Positions 8,251 to 15,786 of a stretch of DNA of 18,653 nt are shown here, in pieces. Position numbers and translations under genes: made by a program. The notes under the pieces are model-generated. The model was not told the origin of the DNA, ran no database searches, and saw nothing but the letters and a program-made list of their open reading frames with translations. Each line of letters opens with the position of its first letter. The first letter of the stretch is position 1. Source of the DNA: Sandaracinomonas sp041180785 (GTDB taxonomy: Bacteria > Bacteroidota > Bacteroidia > Cytophagales > Spirosomataceae); assembly GCA_041180785.1 (NCBI GenBank), contig JBEGQV010000274.1, forward strand, positions 1 to 18,653, in the 5' to 3' direction.

Positions 8251-8688
8251 ATGGAAGTAGTTTTAAAACGACAGGATGATGCCTTTCATTTTGAGGCAGT
8301 AGGCGGATCAGGCGTTCCGGTTCAACTAGACGCAGCAGAAGCAATTGGAGGACATAATGCAGGAGCCAGACCCATGGAATTGTTATTGATGGGACTCGGT
8401 GGTTGTACGGCGATAGATGTAATTTTGATATTAAAAAAACAACGTCAAAACGTAGAAGATTTTCAAATTCGATTGACGGGCGACCGAGTAAAAATTGAAG
8501 GTACAGAAAAAACACCCTTTCGCTCCATCCATATACAATTTGAATTACAAGGAGAAGTAGATCCGCAGAAAGCTCAAAAAGCAATCACCCTTTCTATGGA
8601 AAAATATTGTTCAGCAACTGCTCAATTAGAGAGTAGTGCTAGCATAACTCATACATTAGTTATAAACGGAGAAAATATTTCAGCATAA
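8251..8688 (+). CDS. OsmC/Ohr-family (YhfA-like) redox protein
   Basis: The product is a 145-residue OsmC-fold protein. Two conserved cysteines are present in the family positions: Cys52 in LMGLGGCTAIDVI and Cys120 in MEKYCSATAQL. The family reduces organic hydroperoxides through this cysteine pair; the YhfA-like branch, which this resembles by length and GGCTAIDV, has no settled substrate. Arg40 in AGARPMELLLMGLG may correspond to the Arg that activates the peroxidatic cysteine. The protein is cytoplasmic, with no signal peptide. It begins 1 base after the phoD-like stop, and its TAA is followed immediately by the thyA ATG, so the three genes are probably one transcript. Assignment to OsmC/Ohr is firm, the subfamily less so. 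Confidence 0.88.
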   Translation: MEVVLKRQDDAFHFEAVGGSGVPVQLDAAEAIGGHNAGARPMELLLMGLGGCTAIDVILILKKQRQNVEDFQIRLTGDRVKIEGTEKTPFRSIHIQFELQGEVDPQKAQKAITLSMEKYCSATAQLESSASITHTLVINGENISA

Positions 8689-9483
8689 ATGAAGGCATAT
8701 TTAGATTTATTACGTCACATCAAAGAAAATGGAACTTTTAAATCCGATCGTACGGGAACTGGAACTACGAGTGTATTTGGGTATCAAATGCGATTTAATT
8801 TAGAAGAGGGATTTCCATTAGTGACAACCAAAAAAACGCATTTAAAATCCATTATTTATGAATTATTATGGTTTTTGAAAGGAGAAACAAATATTGCCTA
8901 TTTAAAAGAACATGGAGTAAGTATTTGGGATGAATGGGCAGATGAGAATGGAGATTTAGGCCCAGTTTATGGGAAACAATGGCGATCTTGGGAAGGTGCT
9001 AACGGAGTAGTGATTGATCAAATCCAAGATGTGATTCATACGCTTAAAACCAATCCTGATTCGAGAAGAATTATTGTAAGTGCATGGAATGTGGCAGAAT
9101 TACCCAAAATGGCCTTAATGCCTTGTCATTCACTTTTTCAATTTTATGTTGCGAACGGTAAGCTATCATGCCAATTATATCAGCGTTCAGCAGATGTCTT
9201 TTTAGGAGTCCCTTTTAATATTGCATCTTATGCGCTTTTAACAATGATGTTAGCGCAAGTGTGTGATTTAGGATTGGGCGATTTTGTTTGGACAGGTGGA
9301 GATACACACTTGTATTCAAATCACATGGAGCAAGTCGAAACCCAGTTGAGTAGAGAACCAAGGGCACTGCCTACCATGAAATTAAATCCAAACGTAAAGG
9401 ATTTATTTGATTTTACCTTTGAAGACTTTACCCTTGAAGGATATGATCCTTATCCAGGCATTAAGGCGCCGGTGGCGGTATAA
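8689..9483 (+). CDS. thyA: Thymidylate synthase
   Basis: The product is a 264-residue ThyA, exactly the length of the E. coli enzyme. It makes dTMP from dUMP using methylenetetrahydrofolate. RTGTGTTSVFG (21-31) is the dUMP phosphate-binding loop, GPVYGKQWRSW (91-101) and DSRRIIVSAWN (124-134) are family signatures, and MALMPCHSLFQFYV (141-154) holds the nucleophile Cys146. QRSADVFLGVPFNIASYALL and DTHLYSNH follow as expected, ending at the conserved C-terminus YPGIKAPVAV. It abuts the osmC-like stop with no spacer. The dihydrofolate reductase gene that often follows thyA is not present; instead a repeat/hairpin element separates it from the convergent SurA-like gene. Confidence 0.97.
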   Translation: MKAYLDLLRHIKENGTFKSDRTGTGTTSVFGYQMRFNLEEGFPLVTTKKTHLKSIIYELLWFLKGETNIAYLKEHGVSIWDEWADENGDLGPVYGKQWRSWEGANGVVIDQIQDVIHTLKTNPDSRRIIVSAWNVAELPKMALMPCHSLFQFYVANGKLSCQLYQRSADVFLGVPFNIASYALLTMMLAQVCDLGLGDFVWTGGDTHLYSNHMEQVETQLSREPRALPTMKLNPNVKDLFDFTFEDFTLEGYDPYPGIKAPVAV

Positions 9484-9485
9484 AA

Positions 9486-9553
9486 GTTATGGGTTATGGG
9501 TTATGAGTTATGAGAAATGAAAAATACCCAAAAACTCAGAACCCATAACTCAT
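9486..9553. repeat. Heptamer tandem repeat with inverted copy; possible bidirectional terminator
   Basis: Right after the thyA stop are four tandem heptamers: GTTATGG twice, then GTTATGA twice (9486-9513). A reverse-complement copy lies at 9533-9553 (core AACCCATAACTCAT). Arms 9489-9509 and 9533-9553 can pair over about 19 of 21 positions with a 23-base loop. It occupies nearly the whole gap between the convergent thyA and SurA-like genes, where a shared terminator would be expected, but the stem is AT-rich and lacks a U-tract. The heptamers share TTATGAGTTATGA with the junction at 13978-13990. Confidence 0.6.
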
Positions 9554-9555
9554 AT

Positions 9556-10914
9556 TTACCTCTGATTTGGTGCTGCTTTGAGAATATCACAGTCTTTATA
9601 TTCTTCATCGATTGAGATAAATACATCTTCTTTGGCCTTTAAAAACCATTCATCAATGGCAGTATTTCGTTTACGACTAAGGGCAATTGCAGCAATTTTT
9701 TGATAATCGTCTTTTAAATTCGCAAAATGCGGAGCGTGTTTAGCTTTAAAATAAATAATACGCATGGCACTTCTTCCATCATCTGTACGGTATTGTTGAG
9801 GAACTGAAATGGTTCCAACTTTCATGGAATCCAATGCAAAATACAATGCAGGATCCATTGAACTGTCGAAAGGCAATTTTAAACCTCTTGTTTCAGGATC
9901 TAACATCATTCCTCCAGCATCTTGCGTTCCTTTATCTTGTGAGAACTCTTTAGCCGCTTTTTCAAATTTCAAGGTATCTCTTTGAATCAGCACACGAATG
10001 GAATCTAAAAATTTTGTAGGTTCTGTTAAATCCAATTTTTGGTAATCAGGACGTAATAAAATATGCTTTGCGCGATATTCTTGTCCACGTTGTTCAATCA
10101 TTTGAATTAAGTGAAATCCAAATTCTGATTCAACAATATCTGACATTTCATTCGGTTTTAATTTTAAAGCAGCGGCTTCAAATGGTGGAACCATTTGACC
10201 TCTTTTTGCAAAACCCAAATCTCCACCACGCTTTCCAGACCCCAAATCTTCGGAATATATTTTGGCAATTTCATCAAAACTCTCCCCCTTTTCGACCCTC
10301 TTTTTAAATTCATTTAATTTAGTAACCAATTCTTGTTTTTGCTCTTTATTTGGTTGCGCAAGTCGGACGATATGTCCAACTTCAACCTCTGAAGGCAAAT
10401 AAGGTAATGAATCGGAAGGAAAAGTTCCAAAAAACTGTTTTACTTCCTTAGGTGTAATTTTTACCGCTTCCGTAATTTTATCCTGCATTTTACGTCCAAC
10501 TAATTGCTCTTTAATAGAACCCTTCAAATCTTCCTTTAATGTAGCAATAGACTTCCCAAATGCTTCTACAATCGCCTTGGATGAACCGTATTGGTTTTCC
10601 ATTTGCTCCATTCTGGAATTTAATTCTTGATCAATTCGTTTATCCTCAACCGAAACAGAGTCGATTTCCGATTTGGCCAACAATAATTTATTAATCACCA
10701 ATCCTTCCAATAATTGACAACGAGTGGGTGTATTTACTGGGTCTGTCGCTAAATATCGTTGGTACTGAAGTTCTAATTCTGATTTTAAGACAAAGTAGTT
10801 ATCTACTTTGGCGATAATTTTATCTAAAACCTCACCTTGTTTTTCTTGTTGAGCAAAAGTTGTAAAGCTTCCAATAATAAAGCAAAACAGTAAAATGTAT
10901 TTAAAGTTATTCAT
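9556..10914 (-). CDS. surA: SurA-like periplasmic peptidylprolyl isomerase (452 aa)
   Basis: This 452-residue exported chaperone/isomerase has a signal peptide at residues 1-21 (NFKYILLFCFIIGSFTTFAQ). An N-terminal SurA-type helical region (about 27-160) contains CQLLEGLVINKLLLAKSEID. A well-formed parvulin domain follows at about 175-277 (VEVGHIVRL, GGDLGFAKRGQMVPPFE, SEFGFHLIQMIE), then a second, more diverged one at about 281-385 (RAKHILLRPDY, DAGGMMLD). Proteins of this type escort unfolded outer-membrane proteins across the periplasm. It is the last gene of the minus-strand run, 6 bases after a larger parvulin protein, so the two probably work on the same clients. The symbol is by family resemblance. 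The start is an ATG with no visible Shine-Dalgarno, as usual here. Confidence 0.87.
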   Translation of the reverse strand: MNNFKYILLFCFIIGSFTTFAQQEKQGEVLDKIIAKVDNYFVLKSELELQYQRYLATDPVNTPTRCQLLEGLVINKLLLAKSEIDSVSVEDKRIDQELNSRMEQMENQYGSSKAIVEAFGKSIATLKEDLKGSIKEQLVGRKMQDKITEAVKITPKEVKQFFGTFPSDSLPYLPSEVEVGHIVRLAQPNKEQKQELVTKLNEFKKRVEKGESFDEIAKIYSEDLGSGKRGGDLGFAKRGQMVPPFEAAALKLKPNEMSDIVESEFGFHLIQMIEQRGQEYRAKHILLRPDYQKLDLTEPTKFLDSIRVLIQRDTLKFEKAAKEFSQDKGTQDAGGMMLDPETRGLKLPFDSSMDPALYFALDSMKVGTISVPQQYRTDDGRSAMRIIYFKAKHAPHFANLKDDYQKIAAIALSRKRNTAIDEWFLKAKEDVFISIDEEYKDCDILKAAPNQR

Positions 10915-10920
10915 ATCTAT

Positions 10921-13173
10921 TTATTTCATTAACGCATCTAATTCACTATATTGAATCTGAGCAGGAAACTGTGTTTTTAATTTATTTAACCATTGCTTTT
11001 CAAAATCACTTTGCAACGTTCGAATAATAATTGTTCTAGCCTCATCGATGCTCTTTAATCGTTCAGGTTCTTTTTGTTTGATATCAATATATATTTTTCG
11101 ATTTCCTTGATCTATGGTACGAGGCCCCAATTCATTTATCGAATCGATTATAGGGTTTTCACCTGGGTAAAAATATCCTTCTTTTGCTTCCAATGAACCT
11201 GGCTTGATGGAATTAAATCGTTTTACAACATCCTCCATCGATTGAGAGTAAAATTTAAAACTTACTCGAGCATTTTTTAATTTTACTGTTTTTGATGCAG
11301 GAGCAAGAGCACTTTCATCTTTTTCAACCAAATGTGTTGACAAAACACCTTTTTGTTTTAATTGGTGAACGACAAAATTGATTCTCGCTTCGCTTAAAGT
11401 ATCATTTTCAGTAGCATCTCGATGACCAGAGACTTCTAACACATAGTCTTTATTTTTTAATAATACATTACTTAAGTCGGCAATTAATTTTACCCCATTT
11501 TCCGTCAACTCAGTTGTACCTACCTTGAAATACATTTCTGGATAACGTTTATTCATTGGATAAGGAGCTGATTTCAACAATTCAAGGGCATCGGTCAATG
11601 TTTTGGGAGAATCTGCAGAAATATATTTACCAAATACGCGAGCAGGCAATTTGAATTCTTGTGCATGCGTTTGATAATATTTTAAATGGTTCAGTGTATC
11701 TAAAGATGGTTCGTATATTTCCTTTTCAGTAATTTTACTAAATAAAGTACCCTCCAAAAATTCTTGCATTTGTTCTTTGAATGCCGGGTATTTCACTTCC
11801 AAATTTTGCTCCTCAGCCTGTAAGGTTAGAGATTCTAAATACTCTGTAAAATACAATTGCTCAGAATTTGAGGGTAAATAACCTAATTCTTTCAATTTTC
11901 TTTTTTGTTGTAATTGAACAAATTGATAAAAATCTTGTATCAAATAATCTTTACCTCCGACGGTAAATAATTTAAATTTCAAATAATCCTCATCCCCTAT
12001 TCGATCGCGAGAAATTCTGTCTAATGCCACTTTTTTATTCGTTTCAATAATCGAAACTTGATTTTCAGCAAACACCTTTTTCATGAATGATTGACGAATT
12101 ATTTCGCCACGTTCTTCATCATTCATCACTTTTTGTTTGATAAATTCAGCCATTTCTTCAAAAGATAAAAGTGGTTTTTTATCTAATAATTTAAAGACTT
12201 GCCAACCTAAATTGGTACGGATGGGTACCGAAATATCTCCAAGTCGCTGTAATCCAAATAATTTATCTTGTAACTCTTCACTCAAATCTGAAGAAAAATA
12301 CCATCTACGTAGTTCACCGCCTCTTCCTCTAGAATAAGGATCATCCGAATAAGTTTTACACACTTCTTCGAAAGAATCTCCATTTTTTAGGTACAACTCA
12401 ACGGTTTCAATTTTTTTCTTTGCATCTACCTGAATTGCCGTGGGAGCGTCCACCGCAACGGAAGCTAAAATATGCGATAAACGAATTTTACCTTGATTAG
12501 GCCTTGATTTCAATAATTTTACAATATGATATCCCGTTTTAGTTCGAAAAGGCTTTGAATATTCTCCTAATCCCAACGAATAGACCTTTGTTTCAAATGG
12601 ATATTGAGTTTGCAAACTACTGATATACCCAATCATACCTCCTTTTGGCGCTGTTTGAGCATCTTCTGAATATTTTAATGCCAAAGTTGAAAAATCTTCT
12701 CCCTGCTTTAAGCGTTTATAAATATTTTCAATTTTTTGATGTGCAATAAGGGTGTCGCCCGGACTAGGGTTCACTGCAAGCTTTGCCAAAATATGTGCTA
12801 CTTGCTTCTCATCCTTCATCCGTTGATATGCCTCGCGAACAAGTTGGTCCACTTTTTCATTATCGATTAAATATGGACTGGCTAATTCTTTTCTGAAACT
12901 TTGGTATTCTTCTTGGAATCCAGGAGATTGCATAATTCCAGCTTGTTCTGCAGCTAAAATCTTATATTGATAATCAATGTAATCATTCAAAAACTTTGCC
13001 TTATTTTCTGCGCGTACAGAATCACTTTCCACTAATCGTTTATAATCTGCCACAAAACGAGTTGCAGCAATTTTCTTAGGACCTATCTGAATGGGATTTT
13101 GCCCCCAAACCAATGAAATAGTACTGATGAATAAACTACAAAAAATGGCCCAAAAGCCTACATTGAATTTCAT
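10921..13173 (-). CDS. Large SurA-like parvulin isomerase with embedded OmpA-like domain (750 aa)
   Basis: I chose the ATG at 13173 because AGGAG sits 7 bases upstream; the longer frame would start at a TTG six codons earlier. Residues 1-24 are a signal peptide (FWAIFCSLFISTISLVWG). Two parvulin domains follow at about 122-220 (VAHILAKLAV ... GGMIGYIS ... TGYHIVKLL) and 229-330 (IRLSHILASV ... GGELRRWYF ... LGWQVFKLL), then a long helical region. Residues about 546-642 resemble an OmpA/MotB C-terminal domain: YFKVGTTELTENGVKLI, VLEVSGHRD (Asp586) and LSEARINFVVHQLKQKGV (Arg597). That Asp and Arg match the diaminopimelate-binding pair of OmpA domains. The last 100 residues return to a SurA-like tail (EARTIIIRTLQSDFEKQWLN). 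It lies 6 bases upstream of the second SurA-like gene. A role in periplasmic folding, possibly tethered to peptidoglycan, is inferred. Confidence 0.85.
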   Translation of the reverse strand: MKFNVGFWAIFCSLFISTISLVWGQNPIQIGPKKIAATRFVADYKRLVESDSVRAENKAKFLNDYIDYQYKILAAEQAGIMQSPGFQEEYQSFRKELASPYLIDNEKVDQLVREAYQRMKDEKQVAHILAKLAVNPSPGDTLIAHQKIENIYKRLKQGEDFSTLALKYSEDAQTAPKGGMIGYISSLQTQYPFETKVYSLGLGEYSKPFRTKTGYHIVKLLKSRPNQGKIRLSHILASVAVDAPTAIQVDAKKKIETVELYLKNGDSFEEVCKTYSDDPYSRGRGGELRRWYFSSDLSEELQDKLFGLQRLGDISVPIRTNLGWQVFKLLDKKPLLSFEEMAEFIKQKVMNDEERGEIIRQSFMKKVFAENQVSIIETNKKVALDRISRDRIGDEDYLKFKLFTVGGKDYLIQDFYQFVQLQQKRKLKELGYLPSNSEQLYFTEYLESLTLQAEEQNLEVKYPAFKEQMQEFLEGTLFSKITEKEIYEPSLDTLNHLKYYQTHAQEFKLPARVFGKYISADSPKTLTDALELLKSAPYPMNKRYPEMYFKVGTTELTENGVKLIADLSNVLLKNKDYVLEVSGHRDATENDTLSEARINFVVHQLKQKGVLSTHLVEKDESALAPASKTVKLKNARVSFKFYSQSMEDVVKRFNSIKPGSLEAKEGYFYPGENPIIDSINELGPRTIDQGNRKIYIDIKQKEPERLKSIDEARTIIIRTLQSDFEKQWLNKLKTQFPAQIQYSELDALMK

Positions 13174-13179
13174 AAATTT

Positions 13180-13184
13180 TCTCC
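13180..13184 (-). promoter_or_regulatory. Shine-Dalgarno AGGAG deciding the start of the large SurA-like gene
   Basis: The minus strand reads GTAGGAGAAAATTTATG, giving AGGAG with a spacer of about 7 bases before the ATG at 13173. Strong Shine-Dalgarno sequences are otherwise missing from this window, so it is both unusual and decisive for the start. Confidence 0.6.
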
Positions 13185-13240
13185 TACTCAAAAACCGATT
13201 TCAAAATCTTTTAAAATTACGAAAATAAACCCAATTTACC

Positions 13241-13957
13241 CTATCTAATCATCTCTTTACTGATAATTTGATAGGTTAAAACATAGTTAAAATTCGTTAA
13301 TGGATTTCCTTGCTTATTAAATACTTCCTTTTTTGATCGAATGAAATTAAACTTTGGCATTTTATCTTCTTTCCATTGTACTTCAGAAACACCAATTAAA
13401 TCATTTTTATCTTTCTTTGCTATCCAATATAATCCCAATCCACCTACACGAGCTCCCCATAAAAACCATCCAAAAGGATTTGAAACGGAGCTCCACTCAA
13501 GCAAAGTAATAGGAACTTGCACCAATCCACCCACTTGATTTATTTGTCCCATTGTTTTATTTATTGCGGTGTAATCATCTACTTCCCAAACAGAAATCTG
13601 TATGCCCAAAGTTTGATTTTTTTTCACTTCTAACATGGGAAGTTTGATGGTGTCTAATTTTATAGTTTGCCCTTTTTTGACTCCATTCAAATAACTTGAT
13701 TTATTTGCCGCTTGCAACAATTTTCCGTTTTCAAATACACTTATCGAGACGTTTAACAACAATTCATCCTTAAATGTTAATTTTTCTTGAATTTCATTTA
13801 CCTGTAAATCCCCTAATTTCAAACTAATATTTTTAACATATTCTGCCTCTCGAATTAAACTTTTATCATTTTTTGAAAGCATCACCACTTGCTTTTTTTG
13901 ACAAGACAATAAACTCAATACTAGCAAAAATATACCTATTAGAGGTTTAAAGGTCAT
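13241..13957 (-). CDS. Putative lipoprotein of unknown function (238 aa)
   Basis: I do not recognise the family. From the chosen ATG at 13957 the protein starts MTFKPLIGIFLLVLSLLSCQ, a compact lipoprotein signal with the lipidated Cys at residue 19. A mature domain of about 220 residues follows with beta-rich alternation (KLTFKDELLLNVSISVFEN, LGIQISVWEVDD). A less polar stretch, NPFGWFLWGARVGGLGLYWI, lies at about residues 159-178 and could be a second membrane contact. An ATG 24 bases upstream (13981) is also in frame, but it lies inside a repeat that forms the junction with agmatine deiminase and would give an unusually long signal n-region. The gene lies between agmatine deiminase and the two SurA-like genes on the same strand. 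A link to envelope biogenesis is only positional. Confidence 0.72.
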   Translation of the reverse strand: MTFKPLIGIFLLVLSLLSCQKKQVVMLSKNDKSLIREAEYVKNISLKLGDLQVNEIQEKLTFKDELLLNVSISVFENGKLLQAANKSSYLNGVKKGQTIKLDTIKLPMLEVKKNQTLGIQISVWEVDDYTAINKTMGQINQVGGLVQVPITLLEWSSVSNPFGWFLWGARVGGLGLYWIAKKDKNDLIGVSEVQWKEDKMPKFNFIRSKKEVFNKQGNPLTNFNYVLTYQIISKEMIR

Positions 13958-13964
13958 TTTAATT

Positions 13965-13996
13965 GAAAATTGATAATTCATAACTCATAATTCGAA
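13965..13996. repeat. AT-rich repeat at the agmatine deiminase / lipoprotein junction
   Basis: On the minus strand this stretch has TTCGAATTATGAGTTATGA followed by ATTATCAATTTTCAATT, a run of TTATGA/TTATCA-like units. TTATGAGTTATGA (13978-13990) is identical to part of the heptamer array after thyA (9501-9513). It contains the agmatine deiminase stop codon (TGA, 13985-13987) and the first possible ATG of the next gene (13979-13981). Confidence 0.5.
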
Positions 13997-15028
13997 TCTT
14001 GGTTCCTGCTGAGTTAAACAATGAAAGCTACCTTGTCCCCAAATAATTTGTTTTGCTGAAAGTCCGATCACAGGTCGATCTGTAAACAATGTTGAAAGTA
14101 TTTCTAGGGCTATTGCATCTTGTGGACAATCGAATGTCGGAACCAAAACACCTGCATTACAGATATAAAAATTTGCATAGGATCCTGGCGCTCTAAAATC
14201 ATCAATTACAACTGCCTCAGGCATCGGTAGTTCTACAATATGCAATGGTTTGCCATTTAGTAACCGCATTTCTTTTAATTCAGAAAGATTTTTTTGCAAG
14301 ACATGAAAATTGTCATCAGTTGAATCATTTTCCACCACGGCTACTACAGTATCTTCCTTCACAAATCGAACGGTGTCATCAATGTGTCCATCTGTATCAT
14401 CACCAACAATACCGTCAGATACCCATAAAACTTGTTCAACGCCATAGTAATCGCATAGGTATTGTTCAATTTGTGCCTGAGAAAGATGTGGATTTCGATT
14501 TGGATTTAATAAACAAGATCGACTTGTCAAAACCGTACCTTTTCCATTAAATTCGACGGATCCACCTTCCATAATAATTCCTGGGGAAACCATTGGCAGA
14601 CCTTTAAAATCTGCAATAGCTGCAGGCAAATCATTGTCGTCATGATATGGAGGGTATTTTCCACCCCAGGCATTATATCCCCAATCAACAATCAATTTCT
14701 CTCTTGTTTCTTGTTTGATTAAAAACGCAGGGCCATGATCTCTGCACCAGGCATCATTTGTCTTGTGTAAATGAAAAACAATTTGTTTTTCATCAATTCC
14801 ATAAACCGGTAATTGACTTGTAATATAATCTTTTAAAACTTCATCATGTACATTGATATAAACTTTTTCGCCTTTCGCAATTTCACGGATGAGCGCAAAA
14901 TATTCAGGATACATCTTTTGTAATTTATCTCCTTGCCAAGAATGATCATTATGCGGAAAGGTGATCCATGTTGCTTCATGGGGATGCCATTCAGCTGGAA
15001 AATAAAAGTTATTTGACTTAGGATTCAT
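13985..15028 (-). CDS. aguA: Agmatine deiminase (peptidylarginine deiminase-like family)
   Basis: This 347-residue cytoplasmic member of the PAD_porph/agmatine deiminase family converts agmatine to N-carbamoylputrescine and ammonia, a step toward putrescine. The N-terminal FPAEWHPHEATWITFPHN (10-27) and NDAWCRDHGPAFLI (91-104) are substrate-pocket motifs. IMEGGSVEFNGKGTVLT, GDDTDGHIDDTVRF (209-222, His215) and GQGSFHCLTQQEP (331-343, nucleophile Cys337) complete the guanidino-modifying catalytic set. There is no signal peptide, which argues against a Porphyromonas-type secreted PAD. Its start overlaps the coaX stop by 11 bases, so translation is probably coupled. No dedicated N-carbamoylputrescine amidase gene is in view. 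The last four residues (RFEL) and the stop lie in a repeat shared with the thyA downstream region. Confidence 0.92.
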   Translation of the reverse strand: MNPKSNNFYFPAEWHPHEATWITFPHNDHSWQGDKLQKMYPEYFALIREIAKGEKVYINVHDEVLKDYITSQLPVYGIDEKQIVFHLHKTNDAWCRDHGPAFLIKQETREKLIVDWGYNAWGGKYPPYHDDNDLPAAIADFKGLPMVSPGIIMEGGSVEFNGKGTVLTSRSCLLNPNRNPHLSQAQIEQYLCDYYGVEQVLWVSDGIVGDDTDGHIDDTVRFVKEDTVVAVVENDSTDDNFHVLQKNLSELKEMRLLNGKPLHIVELPMPEAVVIDDFRAPGSYANFYICNAGVLVPTFDCPQDAIALEILSTLFTDRPVIGLSAKQIIWGQGSFHCLTQQEPRFEL

Positions 15029-15785
15029 TTGTAATCTTTTCTAAAATGATACGTAATCCCTCCACGGTAATGTGTTGATTTACTTCTGTGAAATATTCTT
15101 TCAAGGGTGTTAAAATGGAAGATAATCCACCTGTGGCAATAACGACTAACTCATTACCTTTTTCAGCCTTTACCTGTGTAATCATTTCCTTCACCATTCC
15201 AACATATCCCCACAAAATACCTGATTGAATCGCAGTAACTGTATCGGTACCTAGGGGCTTAGAAGGCATTTCAAGGGGAACTTCTGGTAATTGTGCAGTT
15301 TGAGAAAATAGTGACTTTACGGCGGTTTTTAATCCCGGTGCAATGGAAACCCCTTCAATTTGACCTTTTTGGTTCACTAACGTAAATGTTAACGCAGTTC
15401 CAAAATCCACTACTAAAACATCCGACTGGTAGGTAACAAACCCATAAACTGCATTGGCAATTAAATCGGTTCCTATTTCATCTTGGGCAATTAATTGAAT
15501 AGGCAATTGATGGTAAAATTCTTTTCCTAAAACAATTACTTTCCGACCTAACCAATTTTCAATTCCTTTTTGTACCTGTGGCATTACACCTGGCACAACC
15601 GAAGAAATAATAACCTTATCAGGCATGTCATACCCTCTCTCATTCCAGCCCTTCGATACCCAATCCTCTACCTTTTTGGCTGACCAAGGCTGGTGCGTAC
15701 GCGTGCGGAAAGTCTCAATCCATTCGGAATGTTGATAAATACCTAACACAATGTCAGTATTTCCGATATCAATTACTACAATCAT
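15018..15785 (-). CDS. coaX: Type III pantothenate kinase
   Basis: The product is a 255-residue CoaX of the ASKHA kinase fold, catalysing the first step of CoA synthesis: ATP-dependent phosphorylation of pantothenate. VIDIGNTDIVLGIY (4-17) is the phosphate-1 loop with Asp6. ISSVVPGV (60-67), GTDLIANAVYGF (105-116, with Asp107 as probable general base) and VVDFGTALTFTLV (125-137) follow, then IAPGLKTAVKSLF and ATGGLSSIL near the end. Length is typical. The family motif GxDR reads GTDL here, replacing the conserved Arg with Leu108. It lies 1 base after nadE and overlaps agmatine deiminase by 11 bases, placing NAD and CoA synthesis in one transcript. No biotin ligase (birA) neighbour, a common partner of coaX, is seen. 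Confidence 0.94.
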   Translation of the reverse strand: MIVVIDIGNTDIVLGIYQHSEWIETFRTRTHQPWSAKKVEDWVSKGWNERGYDMPDKVIISSVVPGVMPQVQKGIENWLGRKVIVLGKEFYHQLPIQLIAQDEIGTDLIANAVYGFVTYQSDVLVVDFGTALTFTLVNQKGQIEGVSIAPGLKTAVKSLFSQTAQLPEVPLEMPSKPLGTDTVTAIQSGILWGYVGMVKEMITQVKAEKGNELVVIATGGLSSILTPLKEYFTEVNQHITVEGLRIILEKITNES

Positions 15786-15786
15786 T

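Noticed and set aside
8219..8584. 121-codon minus-strand open frame
   Set aside because: It is antisense to the osmC-like gene and the end of the phoD-like gene, with Leu-rich low-complexity translation and no family features.
13174..13191. TTG start six codons upstream for the large SurA-like gene
   Set aside because: These bases include the AGGAG ribosome-binding site for the ATG at 13173, which gives a normal signal peptide.
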